A DNA stretch of 14,400 bases from Theodoxus fluviatilis (lineage: Eukaryota; Mollusca; Gastropoda; Cycloneritida; Neritidae): assembly GCA_034096865.1 (NCBI GenBank), contig JAWQFJ010026636.1, forward strand, positions 1-14,400, written 5' to 3'. Of this stretch, positions 8,542 to 14,400 are shown piece by piece (positions within the stretch are counted from its first letter, which is position 1; every line of letters starts with the position of its first letter). Below the pieces are notes generated by a model. That model was not told where the DNA came from and ran no database searches. It saw only the letters and a list, made by a program, of their open reading frames with translations. The position numbers were made by a program, and so were the translations under genes.

Positions 8542-8836
8542 ACAGAGGACCACACAGCTGCAGCAATGTCCAGACGACGACGACCTGCTCGAGACGCACT
8601 TCCGCCTCACCTGCCTCTGTCGCCCATCAGGGAGGAGTTCGTGGTTCGATCCTCGCGTGCGCCACTCTTTCCACCCTCAAGTGGCAGCGTGTGGACATCA
8701 ACCACAAGCCCGTGATGGTGCAGTCCCTGCCCCCCCTGCCCCCCCTTCCCAAGCGTGCTGACGACGGCCGTAAGCCTGTGGATGTCAACCACACCTCTGT
8801 GGATCAGCTCGTGTCCGACTACCTCCATTTCGCCAG
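8542..8836 (+). CDS. Internal coding exon of an unrecognised proline-rich protein
   Basis: The exon follows a strong acceptor (CCCTTCCCTTTTCAG ending at 8541) and ends at the donor GCCAG|GTGAGG (8836/8837). From about 8660 the frame is clear: TLKWQRVDINHKPVMVQ, the proline-rich SLPPLPPLPKR, then DVNHTSVDQLVSDYLHFAR, with mostly G or C third positions. The intron phase joins exactly to the next exon, the AG of an Arg codon being completed by G at 9377. The first 120 bases are less certain. One frame is open throughout, but peptide character and third-position GC favour another frame at 8543-8605 (PDDDDLLETHFRLT) and a third at 8608-8658 (LPLSPIREEFVVRSS). The ATG at 8566 would give MSRRRRPARD in that third frame. 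No known family is recognised. Confidence 0.6.
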
Positions 8837-8838
8837 GT

Positions 8839-8840
<2 letters not shown>

Positions 8841-8896
<56 letters not shown>

Positions 8897-8992
8897 AGAG
8901 AGAGAGAAGAGAGAGAGAGAGAGGATGGGGGAGAGGGGAGGGGAGAGAGGGGAGGGGAGAGAGAGAGAGACTGGGGGGGAGGGGGGAGGGGG

Positions 8993-9074
<82 letters not shown>

Positions 9075-9088
9075 GGGGGGGGGGGGAG
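8841..9088. repeat. (GA)n with GGGGA interruptions inside the intron
   Basis: GA tracts alternate with G-rich blocks near 8926-8992 and 9073-9087. The tract begins four bases after the donor, so the donor's own GTGAGGAGAG context merges into the repeat. Confidence 0.95.
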
Positions 9089-9099
9089 AAGAAAATCAT

Positions 9100-9330
9100 T
9101 TCTTTCTGTCCGTCCGTCCGTCCATATGTCTGCCTGGCTGTCTTTTTGTCCGTCTGCTTGCATGTCTGTCATTTCTGTCTGTCTGTCTGTCTGTCTACGC
9201 TTTCGTCCAGCTGTCCATCTATGTGCATGTGTGTCCCTCTGTCCGTCCGTCCGTCTGAGACGTCTGTCTGCATTCGTCCGACTGTCTATCTGTGCGTTCG
9301 TCTCGCTGTCTGTCCGATCATCCGGCCGTT
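9100..9330. repeat. Degenerate (CTGT)n/(CCGT)n repeat
   Basis: Tetranucleotide units CTGT, CCGT and CCAT with frequent point changes, pure only at about 9176-9195 and 9241-9255. It supplies the pyrimidine-rich run before the acceptor at 9376. Confidence 0.9.
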
Positions 9331-9376
9331 TTGTCTAGGTGTGTCCGTCCCTCCTGCAGCTCCCTGTCCACTGCAG

Positions 9377-9973
9377 GTACAGCCGCACGCTGCCAGTCTA
9401 CCAGACGGAGTCGGACTTCATGAGGACGTGCCCGTGCTGTCTGGAACGCAACAGAGAAAACGTGCGTCGCAAGTTGGGCCCCAACAGCCAGGATGTGGAG
9501 GGCTTGGAGCGAGGGGGAAGTGAGACACCCCGACCTGTGGACGCCCTGGCCAACCCCTCCCCCAGCAAGGGCTCCCCGGCCGCCTACCCCAAGAAACGCT
9601 CCTCCGCGCCCTCCGCCGAGGAGGAGCCGTACCCAGTGGCTGTACACGGACCACAGGCTGGTACGACCCTGCCAAGCGTCCCTCCAGCAGAGACCGTCGC
9701 CATGACGACCGTCACGTGCTGCCCCAGCCACGTCGCTCGTGGATGGCGTACCAGCCCCTGCCTTACGCCACTAACTACTTGAACCCCGAGTTCAACAGGC
9801 CCTCGGTCATCAGGTCCTACCTGGAGAACAGGCCCGACCCCCGCATCACGGCCAACACCGAGAGGCTGATGGACGCCACTGTGTCATACGAAGACGCCAT
9901 GTACAGGCTGAAAAGCTCAGCAGACAGGACTCCAACCTCTACGGCTACTGAGGGCGTCGCCAGTCCCCACTAG
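9377..9973 (+). CDS. Terminal coding exon of the same gene, apparently frameshifted
   Basis: The exon opens in phase with the previous one: YSRTLPVYQTESDFMRTCPC, then CLERNRENVRRK, a Pro/Ser-rich linker and KKRSSAPSAEEEP near 9590-9630. That frame stops at 9780-9782. From about 9660 another frame looks real: WYDPAKRPSS, then SWMAYQPLPYATNYLNPEF, RSYLENRPDPRITANTERL and YEDAMYRLKSS, ending at TAG 9971-9973. In that frame 51 of 57 codons between 9742 and 9912 end in G or C. Moving between the two frames needs one missing base between about 9625 and 9662. No plausible intron fits the gap. The CPCC cluster may bind metal, but that is speculative. I do not recognise the family. Over the two exons the product is roughly 295 residues, with no signal peptide or membrane segment seen. 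Confidence 0.65.
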
Positions 9974-10474
9974 GGAAGACGCTGAAGTCAGGCCTTTTGG
10001 ACACAAGCGCTGCTCAATCACCAGCTGAGAAAGAGGCATGCTACAAATTTTCTTGTTTCAACCTTGCACAGCCTGTAAGTAAATCATCCACATAGTTTCT
10101 AATTCAGATGGAGCTGAAACTCTGCATGAAATAGAAACAGTTTCAGACCTTAGATAAGACTGAAACCAACGAGCTCATGGTTTAAAATCGTCATAAGACT
10201 GTTTCGACAAAGTGTTCTAAAAAACAATTACTTGGAAGATATTCATACCACTCCGGAGCGCTATGTGCAGTTTTTACCAGGAGGCCAGACCGTCTAGCCT
10301 GAAAGTAGAGTATCTGAACTCTCTTCCTGTATAAGAAACTGCAATATGAGTTAGGCAGAAGCCCATGCAGCTCCGTATTCAGTTTCTCTGAAGAGATCTA
10401 AAATGCCTCCATTAATGAGAAGAAAAAAATTGATGCATACATGTAGTACAACAAATGGCAAACTTGCTTCTGAG
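9974..10474 (+). other. Probable 3' UTR or flank of the gene, no ORF
   Basis: AT-richer sequence after the stop codon with no open frame of note. No AATAAA is seen here; the first clear ones on this strand are at 11872 and 11907. The real 3' end could therefore lie far downstream with LINE fragments inside the UTR, or use a variant signal. Confidence 0.35.
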
Positions 10475-10780
10475 AAGGTCAGACGGCCTCAACTACGATA
10501 CAAACATGTCGGCATGTGAGACAAGGCCAGCGCTTGACATCGCCAGCACAGACTGAGAGGAATGGCAAACGCTCGGTCAAGATGGAGAAAACCACTCTCA
10601 AGCACCACACAAGTCTGGGAGAAGAGAAATCTCAAGATCGACCGAGGAAAGGCAGAGTGCAAGAACTGTGGTGCATTAACCATAGCTCTCTTCAGCCACA
10701 GTTTGACCCACCTCAGCATGAGGGAACACAAGCGTGCAACCCATGGCTGATAATGACTGAAGGAAGGCCTTCTACATGCC
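10475..10780 (+). pseudogene. Decayed LINE 3' end, + strand
   Basis: The conceptual translation with shifts gives RRPQLRYKHVGM, two in-frame stops, then MANARSRWRKPL and, in a neighbouring frame, TLKHHTSLGEEKS. It ends AECKNCGA...LFSHSLTHL, a degraded zinc knuckle. This parallels the C-terminus at 3-251 (GRPxLRYKDV...DRxxWR...CxxC...SH). After the stop comes a hairpin GAAGG-AAGG-CCTTC (10759-10772), then TACATGCC and the (CTA)n tail from 10781. Frameshifts and stops show it is dead. Confidence 0.65.
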
Positions 10781-10829
10781 CTACTGCTACTACTACTGCT
10801 ACTACTACTGCTACTACTACTACTACTAT
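10781..10829. repeat. (CTA)n tract shared by two tail-to-tail LINE ends
   Basis: About 49 bp of CTA/CTG trinucleotides. It follows the 3' end of the + strand LINE fragment and, read as (TAG)n on the - strand, also follows the 3' end of the opposite fragment. Simple trinucleotide tails are normal for this type of LINE. Confidence 0.9.
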
Positions 10830-11179
10830 GAAATACTATACTATAGCGTTGCTTCGGGAACGAAGATGGGTCGACGCTACTGTCCCCATCCACTGCAGCC
10901 CCATTGGGGGCTGTAGAGGCCGATGCGGGCCCGGCAAGCCTGACCACAGTGGCCGCAAGGGAAAGTCTGGTCAGGGTCCAGCATGATGCCCTCTCGGTTT
11001 TTTTCTCCTCTGGCGTTTCTCTCCTCAGTGTGTCCCTGCGGGAGCTTTCCAACATTGCCGTGGCTTCATTGATGATGTGGCGCCAGCATCTCTGTCAGCA
11101 GCGAGTGGAGGTCCACTGTCAGGGATCGATGTTGCAGGAGATGAGGGTTCTTGAGAGAGTCTTTGTATATCTTTTTCAA
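10830..11179 (-). pseudogene. Decayed LINE 3' end, - strand
   Basis: Read on the - strand, 11167 onward gives YKDSLK, then IPDSG...LAADRDA (a frameshifted form of DPDSW..AADRDAW), then WRHIINEATAMLESSRRDTL, and finally DQTFPCGHCGQACRARIGLY followed by SPQWGC, in which the usual His of the knuckle has become Pro. It is followed by a hairpin (CTTCG 10852-10856 and CGAAG 10861-10865, GGAA loop on the + strand) and the TAG tail. Several frame changes are needed to read it, so it is a relic. It differs in sequence from both other LINE ends in the window, so it is a separate subfamily or an older copy. Confidence 0.7.
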
Positions 11180-11763
11180 TGAAATACAGACGCAAATACT
11201 GACACTACTGTGATTCTATTGACAATCCCTTGGTCTACTTTTGCATTTGTCAAAAGCATGCATGACATTGGTTTAGGTCAGAAAAACAGACACTGATACT
11301 CTTGTAGGTAGGCCCGATTCAGTGATTTCAGTCTGCGTTGCAAAGTGAAGGGAGAGCTGCATCCAAGACAGACTTCAATAGACAAGAAAATGCCATGCAC
11401 CAGAATATCTTGTGACACAGCCCTGATGTGATTCCGAGAAATTTTTTTCATATCCATTATTTGCATTTGCATATTTACATGTTGAGACTTAAGTATTATG
11501 TTCAAATAATCTGTGATATCAAATTTGTGTGTGAAAATGCATGCATTAACATGTGCTTGAACCCATCTGTGCATGTGTGTGTGTGCAGTCAACAAAAGTG
11601 CTTGAAAGCAGCATGTAATAGTTTCATGCACCAGTTTTATGTGCCATTTAGCACAGACATTATTTTTCTAAATAATTCATCTAAATATATATATGACAAA
11701 CTATTCAAAAATACAGCACATTATGTTTACAATAGTTTGCAAATTTTAATCTGATTAACAGTG

Positions 11764-11780
11764 TTGGGGTGGGGTGGGGT
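11764..11780 (+). repeat. (GGGGT)3 G-rich motif
   Basis: Three GGGG runs separated by single T residues. One run short of a classical four-tract G-quadruplex. Confidence 0.6.
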
Positions 11781-11871
11781 GTTGAGATGTAAAAAGAAAA
11801 GTTTCACATTCTGTTTCAGGGCATTTGTCTGTGCATTCCTCCTACAAAACCGTTGGCTAGTGTTTCATTCA

Positions 11872-11877
11872 AATAAA
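11872..11877 (+). promoter_or_regulatory. Polyadenylation-signal hexamer AATAAA
   Basis: AATAAA within TCAAATAAAGCAG. A second lies 35 bases on. It could end the transcript of the 8.5-10 kb gene, but no terminal exon connects to it, so use is unproven. Confidence 0.3.
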
Positions 11878-11906
11878 GCAGACTCTTACAAATGTTTTTG
11901 GTGCCA

Positions 11907-11912
11907 AATAAA
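11907..11912 (+). promoter_or_regulatory. Second AATAAA hexamer
   Basis: AATAAA in CCAAATAAAAGG, followed by T-rich and GTGT-containing sequence at 11936-11946 that would serve as a downstream element. The pairing with 11872 is suggestive of a real 3' end on the + strand. Confidence 0.3.
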
Positions 11913-14400
11913 AGGATTTCCATCAATTCAAGTGTATATTTTGTGTTCGAATCATTTTGTCAAATCTTGCAACGTTTGCATTTTTTTAAAATCTGCTTTT
12001 GTGATTAGCTAATTTCTGACTAGTCACCAAAAAAGTACAATGCATGCTGCCTAAATTGCCAAAACTGAACAGCAACAACTGTACCAACATGAGTTCTAAC
12101 AGTTGTATCATATCAAATTATTTGAGTCGCATCAAAATTCAGAATGAGCTCAGAACAATGCAAAACAACCCTAACTTGGAAGTATCTTAGATCAAAGACA
12201 CTTTTCTAGATAGTGTCTTTGCTTAGATGCATTCAATACTATCTGCCACTCTTTGTTTCCAAGCATAATTAGACTCTAAACTGAGGTGCCATCAAACCAT
12301 TTATAGGAACTCGGGCAACTTCCTGTGATATCAGCAGTCTGCATGCTTTCTTGTGCCACTCTGAAGTGTCCAACTACACCATGTTGGTTCTTGTTTGATT
12401 CTCTGAACATCCTTGTTTTTAAATAGAAAAACATAGAAGAATGCATTTCTAATACACCATAAAAAGATCTTTTGAATGTTAGCTGCCGCCAGATAATCTG
12501 GTACAACAATGTTCAGATTGCCAAGTGAGTATAAGTGGGAGAGAATGGGGATCCAAGTTCATGTTCCTCACCATTCATGCTGCGTGCAAGTTGTCATTGC
12601 TTGTCAAGACATTTGTTCAGACTGTTCCCTCTCATTCACACAATGTTTAAACAAACAAACAAGCGAACAAAAAACAAGAGCACCGATTTAGGAAGGTGAG
12701 TTTTAATTGTTCTTGACTGTAACTTGGTACTAGCGGTCACCTCCATTCAGTAACCAAAACACTGTATGTGCCAATGATTCTCCAGTTCTGAAGATAACGA
12801 GCAAAAAGATAAAAGACAAAGATGGAAACAGAAAAACCAAACAAGGTGGTCCCATCAGAGTTTCTCTTGTGTTGGGCCCCGACTCGGAATTGACGACAAA
12901 AATCCAGTCGTCTGTTAAAAGCAGTTATCCCATGGTGTTAGAAAACAGAGGCTTCAAGTATCAAAATATACAGTCAAATTCCTTCAAGTGGAATGTACAT
13001 GGACATATTTGGATGCCTTGCTGGTCACCTGTGTGGGGACGCATGTTAGGCACTGGTCTTCACACATGAGGCACATGTGGACTAGGTAAAGGGAGCTGTG
13101 GGCTGCAAAGGTAACTAACAACGCCACCACTTACGTACCATAACAGCTACTTTTCCACAACAAACTTGAGAAGCTTCGGGAGAAACGGGGAAGGCAAGCG
13201 TTTCAATTGTGCTGTGGGTGGGTTGTCTCGAGCTGCTGCAACTTTTTGAATGATGGAATTATATGTCAAAATAAAACAATGAAGATAAAAAAAATGACAA
13301 GAAAAAAGGCAGTTGGATCACAACTGAGTGGTGAATCAGCACAGAAGTCACACCGATGTTCATTTGTGTGATAAAAGTGTTTGGTTTGGACCTATAATTA
13401 ACTGGACATACTGACAGCTTGGGTAACATCATGTGCAGTGCTTTCCCAACATGCTTCTCACATACCGTCAAGCTGGCAGTAAACAAGATTAAGTCCATTG
13501 GATTACTCTGATGAGGAGTTTTCGATAAGAGCACTGATCCAACTTGTCATGTATTGCAACATGGGTGCTTCTTCCACTCTAAGTCAACTTAGTATTGGCA
13601 AACGTCCTTCTCTTCAAACAACCCGCTCCCTCCTTTTGTGTCCAGTAGGGCACAGCATCACGAGAAAAAAAGCCTAGCCACTGCCTCTTCTTCGATAAGA
13701 TGTGTGCATCTTTCTTCTTTTCTGGCCAAACCCCCACGTGTATATCAGGTGCCGTATCCCGTGAAGTACCTGTTAACATACGGCAGTGGGAAAAGGGTAT
13801 GTAATACTGTTTCGACAAGTTTGAACCAACTGACTGGCGGCCACAGAACAATGGCTTCCACCTCTTGTGATGCCTGGTTGCAGCTTTACAAATCATAAGT
13901 GCATCATCGGTGGGCAGGAATACCATATTTGACCCTTAACCAAGAAGTTAATAGCACAAACATTGATTATGCAGCTAACTAATACAACACAAACATAATC
14001 AGAATGCACAGAATTGTCTTTCCATGAAGATAAAATTAGTCATCACATATCGAAAGGATCCAGATCTATACTATTTTTGCTCGCTGCCTTGAATGATTGC
14101 CTATCACTCACTTATTTGCAAAAACAATAACAGCTACGCTGCAATGCACAATAATCATGCGGCAAAATTAAATCACCACCATGAACTGGGCCCTAGTCTT
14201 TGGAAGCAAATGAACAGCCCTCTCTATAACAAAGGTAATCTGATGTTTTGTAAACAAATATGAAATAGCAACAATCAGCAGCAGGCAACGGAACGCAAAG
14301 AACCCGTAAGAGAGTGTTCCTGACGTTATTGCCCTTGATAGGGTTATAGCTCATCCAGCCATGCCGGAGCCAGTGTTTGATAAGGATTTCAGACTGCGAG

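Larger units (their letters stand above)
8837..9376 (+). other. 540-bp intron made almost wholly of simple repeats
   Basis: The donor GTGAGG is at 8837 and the acceptor TCCCTGTCCACTGCAG ends at 9376. A second possible acceptor, CCTCCTGCAG, lies 16-17 bases upstream. Exon ends join in frame across it (phase 2). Contents are GA/GGGGA tracts at about 8841-9088 and CTGT/CCGT repeats at about 9100-9330. Open frames across it are artefacts. Confidence 0.75.
11180..14400. other. AT-rich stretch with no supported gene
   Basis: No exon, RNA gene or transposon end is recognised in these 3.2 kb. Open frames reach at most 115 codons (13579-13926, - strand) and have neither domain nor codon bias. Simple sequence is limited to GGGGT repeats (11764-11780), a short CAAA run (about 12648-12670) and A/T runs. 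It could be 3' UTR of the upstream gene as far as about 11.9 kb, intron, or intergenic sequence. Confidence 0.4.

Noticed and set aside
9629..9656. Mini-intron GTACCC...CACAG to repair the frame in the last exon
   Set aside because: At 28 bp it is too short to splice and its removal does not lead into the required frame.
10489..11055. 188-codon - strand frame with a poly-Ser run
   Set aside because: The poly-Ser is the (CTA)n tract and the frame crosses two opposed LINE relics; not one gene.
13579..13926. 115-codon - strand frame
   Set aside because: Longest frame in the AT-rich right third, but no recognisable domain, composition typical of chance, and an overlapping + strand frame of similar quality.
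14193..14400. 68-codon open frame on the - strand running off the right edge, and a + strand ATG at 14361 (MPEPVFDKDFRLR)
   Set aside because: Either could belong to a gene beyond the window, but the two are on opposite strands of the same bases and neither has enough sequence to judge.

Overview
This is eukaryotic genomic DNA, most likely from a marine invertebrate and probably a gastropod mollusc. The grounds are the spliced gene structure with GT/AG introns, the very high microsatellite load, and several decayed 3' ends of the LINE family that ends in a CxxC..SRIGLYSH zinc knuckle, which is common in molluscs and cnidarians. There are no bacterial operons, Shine-Dalgarno signals or CRISPR arrays. 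The species is inference only.

Layout. 1-306 is the 3' end of a LINE running in from the left edge. 307-2900 has no supported gene; it holds a GA tract, a 37-unit 25-bp minisatellite (1106-2070) with a stem-loop at its right edge, and an ATT/ATC compound microsatellite. 2903-3782 is an almost continuous GT/GA/GACA/GA block. 3783-6700 is a mosaic of dispersed repeats arranged as a nested palindrome: SINE-like copy (+), foldback arm (+), a 1.6-kb interior with CT and GT tracts and a TATAGCGC-type repeat, foldback arm (-), SINE-like copy (-). 6906-7583 fits a 670-bp solo LTR with TG..CA ends, a 4-bp target duplication, a TATA box and a 4 x 21-bp purine repeat.

The only convincing host gene is at 8542-9973 on the + strand: the last two exons of a GC-rich gene of unrecognised function, separated by a 540-bp intron made almost wholly of simple repeats. 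Third-position GC and the peptide sequence show the coding frame moving about three times, each time as if one base were missing. This suggests assembly indels or a decaying gene. 9974-10474 is its possible 3' UTR. It is followed by two more LINE 3' ends, tail to tail at a shared (CTA)n tract (10475-11179). 11180-14400 is AT-rich sequence with polyadenylation-like signals and no gene I can support.

No new enzymatic system is visible. The most unusual items are the nested palindrome built of foldback arms with apparent insertion footprints, the three LINE tails sharing a hairpin-plus-tail layout, the dyad-containing minisatellite, and the serial same-sense frame shifts in the gene.
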